A DNA stretch of 64,000 nt from Streptomyces sp. NBC_00259 (GTDB taxonomy: Bacteria; Actinomycetota; Actinomycetes; Streptomycetales; Streptomycetaceae), in NCBI RefSeq assembly GCF_036181745.1, contig NZ_CP108080.1, forward strand, positions 6,575,501 through 6,639,500. The letters run 5' to 3'. The notes under the pieces were generated by a model, which was not told where the DNA came from, made no database searches, and saw only the letters and a program-made list of their open reading frames with translations. The number at the start of each line of letters is the position of its first letter. Position 1 is the stretch's first letter. A program made the translations under genes and the position numbers. Shown here piece after piece: positions 1 through 8,661 of the stretch.

Positions 1-530
1 CCGTGAGAGCGCAACTGGGCCAGTGTGCGCGTGGGTCGGGAGAGTGCCGAGTGCACCAGCAGCAGCGTGCCGGCGGGGCGCAGCAGTGGTGGCGCGTCCG
101 CGCAGATCCGGTCCAGCAGCGCGCGCCCGTCCAGGCCGGCGTCCCACGCGACCGACCGGCCCGCCGTTGGCGGCCGGCTCTCCGGTGCGGGCACGTAGGG
201 CGGATTGCTGAGGATGAGGTCGAACCGACGGTTTGCCACGGGCGCGAACAAGTCCCCGCGGACCACATGGACCGGGAGCTTCGCCGTGGATGCGTTGAGA
301 CGTGCGGTCGCCACCGCCTCGGAGGAGACGTCCACGGCGGTCACTCGGGCGCCGTGCCGCGCCGCCAACAAGGCGAGAACGCCGGTGCCGGTGCACATGT
401 CCAGGACCTGGGCCCCGTGGGTCGGCAGGCTCTCCTCAAGGACCTCGGCGAGCAGGTGAGTGTCGGCTTGAGGAAGGTAGACCCATGTCCCCGCCGGGGC
501 CGGAGGGGCGACCGGTGACACGTGGGTCAT
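1..530 (-). CDS. HemK-like class I SAM-dependent methyltransferase (3' end outside window)
   Basis: Reading the minus strand from ATG at 530 gives an open frame that runs off the left edge. The protein begins MTHVSPVAPPAP and carries a SAM-binding glycine-rich loop (VLDMCTGTG, about residues 43-51), an acidic strand-2 end (VTAVDVS) and the signature NPPY (about residues 110-113). NPPY is the catalytic motif of N5-glutamine and adenine-N6 methyltransferases, so the likely role is methylation of a Gln in a release factor or another protein. The release-factor enzyme proper (PrfC) usually has an N-terminal helical domain; none is present here, so this is a single-domain relative and its substrate is uncertain. 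It is transcribed divergently from the gene at 810. Confidence 0.8.
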   Translation of the reverse strand, partial: MTHVSPVAPPAPAGTWVYLPQADTHLLAEVLEESLPTHGAQVLDMCTGTGVLALLAARHGARVTAVDVSSEAVATARLNASTAKLPVHVVRGDLFAPVANRRFDLILSNPPYVPAPESRPPTAGRSVAWDAGLDGRALLDRICADAPPLLRPAGTLLLVHSALSRPTRTLAQLRSH

Positions 531-809
531 ACTGCCGTCCCTTCGCCGGGTGGTCGGTCCCGAGCGGACCGGCTCAGTGATCGGCGTGTGCCCACTCTCA
601 CCTGGTCCATGCGCCGCAGAGGGACCCCGGTCTCGCCCCACTGGCCTCGAGAGAGGCAAGCCCGGACCCCGCTTTCCCAGGCTGTGAGCCTCCCGGAAGT
701 GCTTTCCGAACCGTTTGCGGGCTGATATGACCGCTCCGGCCGCCGGTGGGAGAATTTCGGTATCACCGCAGAACGTATGCAGATACCCCGAAAGCAGGCA
801 GGTGAGGTC

Positions 810-1196
810 ATGCCCAAGCAGCCGAAATCGTCCCGGCCCTCGGAGGGCGAGGGGCCGAGCAGGCACAAGGGCGCTCAGCACGGCTGGTCGTCGGACGTGG
901 ACGAAACTCGTCAACAGGAGAACCCGAGCGCCCACCGCTCCTTCCACCCGGATGAATACGCCCCTCCGAAGGGCAGCGGCAGGAAGGTCTCCAAGGAGGA
1001 GTCGGAATCCGTCCCGGGTGACACCGTCGAGAGCACCGGCCGCCGCGGGGAACAGCAGGGCAAGGGCTCTGGCGAAAAGGGCATGCACGACAAGGGCCGC
1101 AGAGGTCGCTCACAACGTCCCAGCGGATCCAAGGACGCCTCCGCATCGACTGGGGTGGACCCCCAGGACCCGCCCGGCAAACGAAGCGCCGGCTAG
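810..1196 (+). CDS. Small hydrophilic, low-complexity hypothetical protein
   Basis: ATG at 810 follows GGTGAGG at 801-807; an in-frame ATG at 777 is possible but has no clear ribosome binding site. The 128-residue product (MPKQPKSSRPSEGEG...) is very rich in Ser, Gly, Lys, Arg, Glu and Asp. It has no hydrophobic core, no cysteine and no membrane segment, so it is probably intrinsically disordered. It ends four bases into the convergent gene at 1193. I recognise no domain. Location in a stress-gene neighbourhood suggests, but does not show, a desiccation or stress role. Confidence 0.6.
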   Translation: MPKQPKSSRPSEGEGPSRHKGAQHGWSSDVDETRQQENPSAHRSFHPDEYAPPKGSGRKVSKEESESVPGDTVESTGRRGEQQGKGSGEKGMHDKGRRGRSQRPSGSKDASASTGVDPQDPPGKRSAG

Positions 1197-1471
1197 GTTG
1201 CCGCAACGGCACCCGAGGCGTCCTGGAGCCGACCGGCACCGGAATGCCGGCGGCGACTGACGCGCCGCAGTCCGATGAAAAGCAGGACCAAACCGAGCGC
1301 GATCGGCCCTCCGACAACAATGCCGTAGAGGACGAGCGTCCCGGCGAGCCTGTGACGTCGTCGCCGAGGAATGAGAATTTGCCGGAAAGCCCGTGAGAGT
1401 ACTTTGACAAGACGCCAGCCACGCCGGGGGTGACGAAAGATCCACACAACGAGTCCGGGGATGAGCGTCAT
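1193..1471 (-). CDS. Small cationic single-pass membrane protein
   Basis: ATG at 1471 has a good AAGGAG box about 6 nt upstream. The 92-residue product starts MTLIPGLVVWIFRHPRRGW, continues with a strongly basic stretch (RRRRHRLAG) and then one clear transmembrane helix (VLYGIVVGGPIALGLVLLF), followed by a basic tail. No family was recognised. It overlaps the 3' end of the convergent gene by four bases. Confidence 0.55.
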   Translation of the reverse strand: MTLIPGLVVWIFRHPRRGWRLVKVLSRAFRQILIPRRRRHRLAGTLVLYGIVVGGPIALGLVLLFIGLRRVSRRRHSGAGRLQDASGAVAAT

Positions 1472-1690
1472 GACGCACTCCTTAGATCCGCTTCGCCCCC
1501 CCGGGGAATCGTGCTGTCCGGCAAACGGCGTCACGGACCGCGCCTTCCCTCGAGTCCGGCTGCTAATCCCGTTTGTGCGAGGTCCACGGCCGGCAATGCC
1601 GCCGCCACGTCACGCGTTCATCAGCCGCAGAGGGCTGGACGAGCCGGGAACCGGGGTGGGGCCGGAAATCCGTCTGCGAGTCTGTGTCGT

Positions 1691-2500
1691 ATGAATGTGC
1701 GGAGCAGAAATCACGTGACGGTGACCGGCCGGTCCGGCGGTCCGGTGGTGATGCTGGCGCACGGATTCGGGTGCGACCAGAACATGTGGCGGCTGGTTGT
1801 TCCGACGCTGGAGCGTGACTTCACCGTCGTGCTTTTCGACCATGTGGGGGCGGGACGTTCCGACCTGTCGGCCTGGAGCAAGCATCGATATTCCACTCTC
1901 GAGGGCTATGCCGAGGATGTGCTGGAGATCTGCTACGAGCTGGCTCTCGGGCCGGTGACGTTCGTGGGGCACTCGGTGAGCGCCACGATGGGCGTCCTCG
2001 CAGCCGCGCGAGATCCCGAGGCTTTCTCCGGCCTGGTCCTGCTCGCGCCGTCACCATGCTTCATCGACGATCCGGAGGCCGGCTACCGGGGCGGGTTCAG
2101 TGCCGAGGACATCGACGAACTCCTGGAGTCACTGGATGCGAACTACCTGGGCTGGTCGGGCGCCATGGCCCCGGTGATCATGGGCAATCCCGACCGTCCG
2201 GAACTGGGAGAGGAGCTGACCAACAGCTTCTGCCGCACCGACCCGGACATCGCCCGTGCCTTCGCACGGGTGACGTTTCTGACCGACAATCGCGAAGACC
2301 TCGCCGAAGTCACCGTCCCCACCCTGGTCGCGCAGTGCTCCCGTGACGCGATAGCGCCCCCAGAGGTCGGAGCCTTCGTGCAGTCCAGGATTCCCGGCAG
2401 CCGGCTGGTCACGCTCGACGCGACCGGGCACTGCCCCCAGCTTGCCGCACCAGAAGAAGCGGCTGCCGCGATCACCGCCTTCGTCGAAGCCATCCGATGA
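1691..2500 (+). CDS. rsbQ: RsbQ-like alpha/beta hydrolase (energy-stress partner of an RsbP-type phosphatase)
   Basis: The 269-residue protein has the full alpha/beta-hydrolase layout: HGFGCDQNMW oxyanion region, nucleophile elbow GHSVSA (Ser about residue 96), acid SRDAIAPP and catalytic His in GHCPQ. The phrases FDHVGAGRSDL, RYSTLEGYAEDVL, PSPCFIDDP and DREDLA-type spacing match Bacillus RsbQ closely rather than generic hydrolases. RsbQ is required for activity of RsbP, a PAS-PP2C phosphatase that dephosphorylates an anti-anti-sigma factor under energy stress. Its stop overlaps the next start (ATGATG at 2497-2502), so the two are translationally coupled. The next gene, however, is not an intact rsbP. 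Confidence 0.85.
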   Translation: MNVRSRNHVTVTGRSGGPVVMLAHGFGCDQNMWRLVVPTLERDFTVVLFDHVGAGRSDLSAWSKHRYSTLEGYAEDVLEICYELALGPVTFVGHSVSATMGVLAAARDPEAFSGLVLLAPSPCFIDDPEAGYRGGFSAEDIDELLESLDANYLGWSGAMAPVIMGNPDRPELGEELTNSFCRTDPDIARAFARVTFLTDNREDLAEVTVPTLVAQCSRDAIAPPEVGAFVQSRIPGSRLVTLDATGHCPQLAAPEEAAAAITAFVEAIR

Positions 2501-2988
2501 TGTGCGAGACCAGCGACGACGCGAGGGACGAGGAGTCCTCCGGCCGGCTGCCCAAGGATCACCAGGCGGACTTCTCGGCCCTGCTCGAGGACAGCGTGGA
2601 AGACCTGTACGAGCACGCGCCGTGCGGCTACCTCTCCACACTGCTGAACGGCCAGATCGCGAAGATCAACACGACTTTGCTGCAACTGGCGGGAGAGCTG
2701 GACCACCACAGCGCCCCCGACGTACGCGCGCTCCTGCTCGGCCTCGGACTCCACCCGGGCCAGCAACTCGTCATCGACCTCGCCGGGCTCACCTTCTGCG
2801 ACTCGAGCGGCATCACCGTCCTGATCGCCGCACGCAACCACGCCCTGCAAGCCGAAGCGGACATCGCCCTCGCAGCCGTACCCGACCACGTCAGCCGGAT
2901 CTTCCGCACCGTGGGACTGGAGCGGGTCTTCACCATCCACCCCGACGCCCGGGCAGCCGAAGCGGCCTGGACACCGCCGGCCTCCTGA
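2497..2988 (+). CDS. Chimeric PAS-start/STAS protein (apparent rsbP::anti-sigma-antagonist fusion)
   Basis: This 163-residue protein follows rsbQ with coupled translation. Residues about 28-58 (ALLEDSVEDLYEHAPCGYLS...NGQIAKINTT) are the opening of the PAS domain found at the N-terminus of RsbP-type phosphatases. From about residue 59 the sequence becomes a complete STAS domain: LLQLAGELDHHSAPDV, then LVIDLAGLTFCDSSGI, which contains the phosphorylatable Ser of anti-anti-sigma factors. The rest of PAS and the whole PP2C domain are absent. I read it as an in-frame deletion fusing the 5' end of rsbP to a downstream STAS gene. It may work as an anti-sigma-factor antagonist; whether RsbQ can still act on it is unknown. 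Confidence 0.7.
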   Translation: MMCETSDDARDEESSGRLPKDHQADFSALLEDSVEDLYEHAPCGYLSTLLNGQIAKINTTLLQLAGELDHHSAPDVRALLLGLGLHPGQQLVIDLAGLTFCDSSGITVLIAARNHALQAEADIALAAVPDHVSRIFRTVGLERVFTIHPDARAAEAAWTPPAS

Positions 2989-3023
2989 GCGGGCTCGGGC
3001 GTTCACCAGGGGAATCCTCCCGT

Positions 3024-4631
3024 TCACACGGTGAACCTGTCGGGGTCGGCGGCCTGCCAGTCCGCCGCCCATGACCCGGGCGGTTCGGTCAGCAGCTGAT
3101 GGGGAGCCAGCCACTCGTAGAGCTCCGCGTAAGAACGCTCGGTGTACGGGTCGACGCGCCGGTGGAGCACGTGGGGACGCAACTGTGCGGGGTCGGTGAT
3201 CCCCATGGACGTCATGATCTCCATCGCGCCGGCGACGGTCGCCTTCTGGAAGCGCTGGACGCGGGCCGTCTTGTCGTCGATGTCGAGGGCACGGGCACGC
3301 CGTGGGTCCTGGGTGGCCACACCGCTGGGGCAGGTGTTGGTGTGGCATCGCTGCGCCTGGATGCAGCCCAGTGCGAACATCATCGCCCGCGCGGAGTTGC
3401 CGTAGTCGGCGCCTTGAACCAGACGCTTGACCAGGTCGGTACCCGTGGCGATCTTGCCGCTGGCGCCGATCCTGATCCGGTCGCGCGAGCCGGTGCCGAC
3501 GAGCGCGTTGTGCACGGTGAGCAGTCCTTCGGTGAGCGGCGTGCCGACGTGGTCGGCGAACTCCAGCGGGGCCGCGCCGGTGCCGCCTTCGGCTCCGTCC
3601 ACGATGATGAAGTCGGGGGCCGTGCCCTCGTCCAGCATCGCCTTGCACACGGCGAGGAACTGCCGGCGTGAGCCCACGCACAGTTTGAAGCCCGCCGGCT
3701 TGCCACCGGACAACTCCCGCATCCGGGCGACGAAGCGCACGAGCTGGCGCGGAGTGGAGTACACACGGTGGTACGGGGGCGAGATCACCGTCTCTCCGCG
3801 GCGCACCTCCCGGACCCGGGCTATCTCGGCATTGACCTTCGTTCCCGGCAGGACCCCGCCGATGCCGGGCTTGGCACCCTGGGAGATCTTCAGTGACACG
3901 CACTTCACATGGTCGTACGCGGCTTTGTCGGCGAACTCCCCGGCGTCGAACTCTCCCTGCGGGGTCCGGCAGCCGAAGTAGCCGGTGCCGATCTCCCAGA
4001 CGAGGTCCCCGCCCGGCCGCAGGTGGTACTCCGACAGACCGCCCTCTCCGGTGTCATGGGCGAAATGCCCTGACGCGGCACCGCCGTTGAGCGCGAGGAC
4101 GGCGTTCGACGAGAGCGAGCCGAAGCTCATGGCCGACACGTTCAGCAGAGCCATGTCATAAGGCCGGCTGCAGTCAGGGCCGCCGATCCGCACGCGCGGC
4201 GGCGACGTGGGCACCGAGCAGGGCGCCATGGACGGAATCAGGAACTCGTAGCCCGGACGGTCGACGTCTCGTTCGGTTCCGTAGGGCTGCTCGGCATCGG
4301 TGCCCTTGGCGCGCTCGTAGACGATGCTGCGCACATCCCGATCGAAGGGACGGCCGTCGAGGTTGCGTTCGATGAAGTACTGCTGCAGTTCGGGGCGGAT
4401 CCGCTCCAGGAGGTAGCGGGCGTGTCCGACGACCGGATAGTTCCGCAGCACCGAGTGCCGACGCTGCAGCAGGTCCCAGGTGCCCAGCAGGGTGAGCGGG
4501 ACGGCGGCGAACCACCACCGCGGTGAAGCCCACGCCGCTGCGGTGGTTGCTGCCAGTGATGTGGCCCATGCGAGTATCACCAGTCCGATGCGTGTCACCT
4601 CTCGCTGGTTGCCGGGCAGCCCTTCTTCCAT
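3024..4631 (-). CDS. FMN-binding glutamate synthase-like (GltB2/GOGAT central domain) membrane-linked oxidoreductase
   Basis: The protein has an N-terminal hydrophobic region (IGLVILAWATSLAATTAAAWA and WFAAVPLTLLGTW, two likely transmembrane helices) followed by a full glutamate-synthase FMN/Fe-S domain. Visible are NVSAMSFGSLS, KISQGAKPGIGG, VDGAEGGTGAAPLEF, the IRIGASGKIATG phosphate-binding region and the CIQAQRCHTNTCPSG cysteine cluster. This matches the stand-alone GltB2-like family of bacterial stress loci rather than biosynthetic GltB, since the amidotransferase domain is missing. ATG at 4631 is preferred to a TTG 18 nt upstream; a GTG further in is also possible. The physiological reaction of this family is not established. 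Confidence 0.85.
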   Translation of the reverse strand: MEEGLPGNQREVTRIGLVILAWATSLAATTAAAWASPRWWFAAVPLTLLGTWDLLQRRHSVLRNYPVVGHARYLLERIRPELQQYFIERNLDGRPFDRDVRSIVYERAKGTDAEQPYGTERDVDRPGYEFLIPSMAPCSVPTSPPRVRIGGPDCSRPYDMALLNVSAMSFGSLSSNAVLALNGGAASGHFAHDTGEGGLSEYHLRPGGDLVWEIGTGYFGCRTPQGEFDAGEFADKAAYDHVKCVSLKISQGAKPGIGGVLPGTKVNAEIARVREVRRGETVISPPYHRVYSTPRQLVRFVARMRELSGGKPAGFKLCVGSRRQFLAVCKAMLDEGTAPDFIIVDGAEGGTGAAPLEFADHVGTPLTEGLLTVHNALVGTGSRDRIRIGASGKIATGTDLVKRLVQGADYGNSARAMMFALGCIQAQRCHTNTCPSGVATQDPRRARALDIDDKTARVQRFQKATVAGAMEIMTSMGITDPAQLRPHVLHRRVDPYTERSYAELYEWLAPHQLLTEPPGSWAADWQAADPDRFTV

Positions 4632-4748
4632 GTCCCGCCGTGCTCCCAAGAGTCCGTCAAGGTTCCCCGACCGAGCGCCGTCGACGGCGTGAACCGCGCC
4701 GCTGCCTGCGCCGGCAGCAGCGCGGCGACGGGGGAGTGTCCGTGCTCA

Positions 4749-6569
4749 TCAGTCGGCTTCTGTTCCCGGCCGGTCGTGGCGGTGTCGTCGGCCGGGGAGC
4801 ATGTCCTGCACCTTGGCTTTGAAGCCTTGCTTGATCATGGCGGCCCGGTCGCTGTCGCCTTTGAGGATCGACGCGGCTGCCGCCTCGATCTGGTCGAGGG
4901 TGGCGTGGGGTGGGATCGGCGGGACCGCGGGGTCGGTGCGGAAGTCGATGACGAAGGGACACGTGGCGGCCAGGGCCTGCTCCCATGCCTCCCCGACCTG
5001 TTCGGGCTTGTCCACCCGGACGCCCTGGAGCCCGAGACGCTCGGCGATCTCCGCGTAGGGGAGGTCGGGGATGTGCTGGGACTCCTCGAACCGGGGGGCA
5101 CCGGACATGGCCCGCATCTCCCAGGTGACCTGGTTGAGATCGCCGTTGTTGAGCACGGCCACGACCAGGCGGGGATCCTCCCACTGCCGGAAGTACTTGG
5201 CGGCCGTGACCATCTCCATCATGCCGTTCATCTGCATCGCCCCGTCGCCGACCAGGGCGATGGCCGGCCGGTCGGGGTGGGCGAACTTCGCGCCGATGGC
5301 GTACGGCACACCGGGGCCCATGGTGGCCAGTGTCCCGGACAGGGAGCCGCGCATGTCTCCGCGCAGGCGCAGGTGGCGTGCGTACCAGTTGGCGGACGAA
5401 CCCGAGTCGGCCGTGATGATCGCGTCCATCGGCAGTCGCTCGTCGAGCGCGTGGAACACGTACTCGGGGTTGATGGGGTCGGCGTCCACGGCGGCGCGCC
5501 GTTGCATGACGTCCCACCAGCGGGCGACGTCCGTCTCCACCTTGTCCCGCCACGTCCGGTCCCCTTTGCGCTCCAGTTGCGTCAGGAGGCGCTTCAGCGT
5601 CTCGCGTGCGTCCCCTACGAGGTTCACCTCGAACGGGTAGCGCAGCCCGATCATGTGCGGGTCGATGTCGATCTGTACCGCTCGTGCCTGACCGAACTCC
5701 GGCAGGAACTGTGAGTAGGGGAAACTGGAGCCGATCACCAGCAGGGTGTCGCAGTTCCGCATGAGTTCGTAGGAGGGACGTGTGCCGAGCAGGCCGATGG
5801 CGCCGGTGACGTAGGGAAGATCGTCCGGCAGAACGTCCTTGCCCAGGAGTGCCTTTGCGACACCGGCACCCAGGACGTCGGCGAGCTGTTCGACTTCCGC
5901 CCGTGCTCCGCGCGCGCCCTGGCCGATGAGGATCGCGACCTTTTCCCCGTCGTTGAGGATCTGCGCGGCCCGCTGGACGTCTTCGTCGGTGGGCACGGGT
6001 GCGTAGTGGCCCATTCCCATGCTGGAGGGCACCATCTTGAAGCTGTGGGTCGGGGGAGAGTAGTCCAGCTCCTGCACGTCGGCGGGGACGATGACGGCCG
6101 TGACCGTACGCCGGGCATACGCGGTGCGCATCGCGCGGTCGATGACGTTCGGCAGTTGCTCCGGAACGGTCACCATCTCGCAGAAGTCCGACGCCACGTC
6201 CTTGTACAGGGCGAGCAGGTCGACCTCCTGCTGATAGGAGCCTCCCATGGCGCTGCGGTTGGTCTGCCCGACGATGGCGACGACGGGCACGTGGTCGAGC
6301 TTCGCGTCGTACAGGCCGTTCAGCAGGTGGATGGCGCCGGGACCCGAGGTGGCGGCGCACACCCCGACCCTGCCTGAGAACTTGGCGTAGCCGACCGCCT
6401 GGAAGGCCGACATCTCTTCGTGGCGTGACTGGATGAACTCCGGTCGGTTGTCGGCGCGGCCCCAGGCGGCGAGAAGGCCGTTGATGCCATCGCCCGCGTA
6501 GGCGAAGACATGCTCGACGTCCCATTCACGCAGCCGCTGAAGGATGTGGTCGGAGACCTTCTGAGACAT
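4749..6569 (-). CDS. Thiamine pyrophosphate-requiring enzyme, pyruvate oxidase/acetolactate synthase family
   Basis: 606-residue TPP enzyme starting MSQKVSDHILQRL at ATG 6569 behind AAAGGA. The three classical domains are present: the PYR domain with the catalytic Glu in SRHEEMSAF, a central FAD/nucleotide-type domain (VAILIGQGARGA), and the PP domain with the TPP/Mg motif VGDGAMQMNGMMEM...LNNGDLN. Domain order and length fit pyruvate oxidase (PoxB) and related thiamine enzymes often annotated YdaP; substrate is not decidable from sequence alone. The last ~20 residues are basic and His-rich (PGRRHRHDRP). It stands 117 bp upstream of the glutamate-synthase-like gene on the same strand, so the two may be co-transcribed. 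Confidence 0.88.
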   Translation of the reverse strand: MSQKVSDHILQRLREWDVEHVFAYAGDGINGLLAAWGRADNRPEFIQSRHEEMSAFQAVGYAKFSGRVGVCAATSGPGAIHLLNGLYDAKLDHVPVVAIVGQTNRSAMGGSYQQEVDLLALYKDVASDFCEMVTVPEQLPNVIDRAMRTAYARRTVTAVIVPADVQELDYSPPTHSFKMVPSSMGMGHYAPVPTDEDVQRAAQILNDGEKVAILIGQGARGARAEVEQLADVLGAGVAKALLGKDVLPDDLPYVTGAIGLLGTRPSYELMRNCDTLLVIGSSFPYSQFLPEFGQARAVQIDIDPHMIGLRYPFEVNLVGDARETLKRLLTQLERKGDRTWRDKVETDVARWWDVMQRRAAVDADPINPEYVFHALDERLPMDAIITADSGSSANWYARHLRLRGDMRGSLSGTLATMGPGVPYAIGAKFAHPDRPAIALVGDGAMQMNGMMEMVTAAKYFRQWEDPRLVVAVLNNGDLNQVTWEMRAMSGAPRFEESQHIPDLPYAEIAERLGLQGVRVDKPEQVGEAWEQALAATCPFVIDFRTDPAVPPIPPHATLDQIEAAAASILKGDSDRAAMIKQGFKAKVQDMLPGRRHRHDRPGTEAD

Positions 6570-6803
6570 GAGCAGGAGTCCTTTCTCGGGATGGTGCACG
6601 GGCGGGGTCGCTGCCTGCCCGGCGAGCCGGAAAGCACCGGCGCGGCTGTGGCGAGCCAGCCCCCGCCGGCCGCGTTTCCGGTGGCGGACAGGTGCCCTTC
6701 ACGCGATGTTCGTGGGCTTTGTCGATACGGGCCGCCTTCCCCGCTTTGCTTCGCCCATGGCTGCGTGCTGCGGGCGTGACCGCTGGTTCTCGGGGACGGG
6801 GTG

Positions 6804-6828
6804 TTACCCGGCGGCTACGGGGGCAGAC
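6804..6828 (-). promoter_or_regulatory. Possible SigB-type promoter for the TPP enzyme
   Basis: On the minus strand GTCT is followed after 15 nt by GGGTAA, one base off the Streptomyces stress-sigma consensus GNNT-N14-16-GGGTAY. It lies about 235 nt upstream of the TPP-enzyme start. The rest of the 317-bp gap 6570-6886 shows nothing I recognise. Confidence 0.3.
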
Positions 6829-6886
6829 GGGTGGCACGTCAGCAGCCGTGACAGGCGGCGCTACTGCTTGAGGAGGCGGGGAGGCC

Positions 6887-7336
6887 ATGAACCAGGAGAA
6901 CCAGGAGAAACCTCGAGGCGAGGCGAAGGAAGCCATCTGGTGGACCCAAGCCACGCACATCCGAGCCGACATGCTTCTTCCTGTCTCGACCTCCTTCCAC
7001 TACACCGTCTCGGACCCGTACGCGGTGCGCATCACGTTCCATCCGGTCCCCGACCGGGGCCCCGGCATCTCCTGGTACGTGGAGCGGGACCTCCTCGCAC
7101 GTGGCACGCGGACCCGGGCCGGAGACGGCGATGTGCAGGTACGGCCGGCACCGGGCGCGGCCGGCCCCTCCCACACACTGCTGCAGATCGGTCCTGCCAC
7201 GGAGCACGCCCTCATACGCATCGACACCCCGCCGCTGCTGGATTGGCTCACCCTGACCCACTCCCTCGTTCCTCCGGGCACCGAAGACACCCGTCTGAAC
7301 TGGAAGCCCTTCGAGAGGCTGCTCGCCGATACCTGA
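6887..7336 (+). CDS. SsgA-like protein (SALP), sporulation/cell-division regulator family
   Basis: ATG at 6887 follows a strong AGGAGGCGGGGAGG tract. The 149-residue protein contains the SsgA-like core: LPVSTSFHYTVSDPYAVRITFHP, WYVERDLLARGT, GDGDVQVRP, then a hydrophobic LIRIDTPPLLDWL segment. SALPs are actinomycete-specific proteins that help localise septum formation and peptidoglycan processing during sporulation; SsgB recruits FtsZ. This one has a longer, more divergent N-terminus (MNQENQEKPRGEAKEA), so it is probably one of the strain-variable accessory SALPs rather than SsgB. It is monocistronic. Confidence 0.75.
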   Translation: MNQENQEKPRGEAKEAIWWTQATHIRADMLLPVSTSFHYTVSDPYAVRITFHPVPDRGPGISWYVERDLLARGTRTRAGDGDVQVRPAPGAAGPSHTLLQIGPATEHALIRIDTPPLLDWLTLTHSLVPPGTEDTRLNWKPFERLLADT

Positions 7337-7404
7337 ACGTGCCGGAGGCGTCCCGGACGCCGCCGGCGCGCCCCTTCGCCGAGTGGCGCGCTGATGGGCG
7401 CCGA

Positions 7405-8205
7405 CTATTTGTTGGTACGGGTGGTGACGGTGAAGAGTCCGCCGTCGGGGTCGCGCAACGTGACCTGTTCGGCCGAGCCCATCGCCCCGGCCGTTTGCGA
7501 TGTGACTGCCTGCGATGCGATTGCGCCGCCGAGCTTGATGGCTTGCTCGACGGCGTAGTCGATGTCGGGGACGTAGAAGTGCACGTGCCAGCGCGGCCGG
7601 ATCTGGGGATCGGGAGCCGCCTCGGTGGCGCCGCCCGTAAGCCGTGCGACGGCGTCTTCGTTCTGACGCAGGACCACGGAGCCGTTCTCGTAGGACACCT
7701 GGCAGGAGCCGGGACGTTCGGTGGCCCAGTCGAGGACCTCGGCGTAGAAGATGGCCGCTTCGAAGGCATCTCTGGTGCGCAGTTCCAACCAGGCAGGTGA
7801 CTTGTCCCGGCCGACGCCCCAGCCGCGGATGACCTTGCCCTGCCAGAGGCCGAACACCGCGCCGTCCCGGTCCGCGGCCAGGGCGGCTCGGCCGGTCCCG
7901 AACCTCAGGGGGCCGACCGCGACCGTCGCGCTGCGCTCCTGGATTCGCGCCACGGTGGCGTCGGCGTCGTCCACGGCGAAGTACGGGGTCCACGCGACGG
8001 CCACCGCCAGGCTGCCGGCGAGGGCGCCGATGCCGGCGACGGGGGCTCCATCGAGGAAGGCGACGGAGAAATCCTTCCCGAGCCGGGTGGGACGGAACTC
8101 CCAGCCGAAGACGCCGCCGTAGAAGTCCTCAGCGGCAGCCAGATCGCGGGCTATGAGACTGACCCAGCACGGAGCACCGAATACCGCATGACTTGGTATC
8201 GACAT
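7405..8205 (-). CDS. VOC-family (glyoxalase/bleomycin-resistance fold) protein with two repeats
   Basis: 266-residue protein starting MSIPSHAVFGAP at ATG 8205. It consists of two vicinal-oxygen-chelate repeats: the first about residues 12-125 (CWVSLIARDLAAAEDFYGGVFGWEF...YFAVDDADATVARI), the second about 140-262 (AWLELRTRDAFEAAIFYAEVLDW...VHFYVPDIDYAVEQA...VTLRDPDGGLFTVTT). Such two-repeat proteins in Streptomyces are usually annotated as VOC or hydroxylase proteins without known substrate. Metal ligands are only partly evident, so catalytic activity is uncertain. Confidence 0.8.
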   Translation of the reverse strand: MSIPSHAVFGAPCWVSLIARDLAAAEDFYGGVFGWEFRPTRLGKDFSVAFLDGAPVAGIGALAGSLAVAVAWTPYFAVDDADATVARIQERSATVAVGPLRFGTGRAALAADRDGAVFGLWQGKVIRGWGVGRDKSPAWLELRTRDAFEAAIFYAEVLDWATERPGSCQVSYENGSVVLRQNEDAVARLTGGATEAAPDPQIRPRWHVHFYVPDIDYAVEQAIKLGGAIASQAVTSQTAGAMGSAEQVTLRDPDGGLFTVTTRTNK

Positions 8206-8293
8206 GACTCGCCAATCCGTGATCGGCCCCCTAGGCCTTTCCACGATACGCCCATATGGCCAATGCGGTGACAAGTCGTGCACGTGCGATCAC

Positions 8294-8494
8294 ATGGCGC
8301 CACCAAGGGGGTGCGGCCGCGCCCTTGATTCGGCGGCAGAGGTGAGCCCCGTTCTGGGCAGGGCGTACAGCCCGCGAGACATCGTCGGGTTCATGCGGCG
8401 GGCGGGGCTCGACCCTGACACGATCGATCTTGCCGACGCGGCCTTCGTGGCGTGGCGCGGAGGCGGCCTCGGCGTGTGGGCCGCCTCCGACTGA
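8294..8494 (+). CDS. Possible small hypothetical protein
   Basis: An open frame from ATG 8294 gives 66 residues, with a protein-like C-terminal half (YSPRDIVGFMRRAGLDPDTIDL, then FVAWRGGG). The N-terminal part is weak and no ribosome binding site is evident, so the true start may be internal. The frame is open as far back as 8204, but that start would collide with the VOC gene start. Low confidence; I assign no function. Confidence 0.35.
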   Translation: MAPPRGCGRALDSAAEVSPVLGRAYSPRDIVGFMRRAGLDPDTIDLADAAFVAWRGGGLGVWAASD

Positions 8495-8661
8495 CACTGC
8501 GGCATTGACGCAGGCCATGGGCCCTGGCTGCTCGGCCACCTCGGATTCGGACGCTCCCGGGTGGCCGAGCAGGCAAGGTTCACTTGTCCGAGCTTTGGCT
8601 CCGGCGCCGTGGGGCCAGGCCAACGCTACTCAAGCAATCGTCGACGGCCGGAGTGGGTCGG

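Noticed and set aside
4657..6525. Very long second open frame opposite the TPP enzyme
   Set aside because: Arg/Pro/His-rich shadow; the other minus frame has all TPP-enzyme motifs.
8204..8293. Extended start of the small protein at 8294
   Set aside because: Start at 8204 overlaps the VOC gene start on the other strand, and the extra residues are not protein-like.
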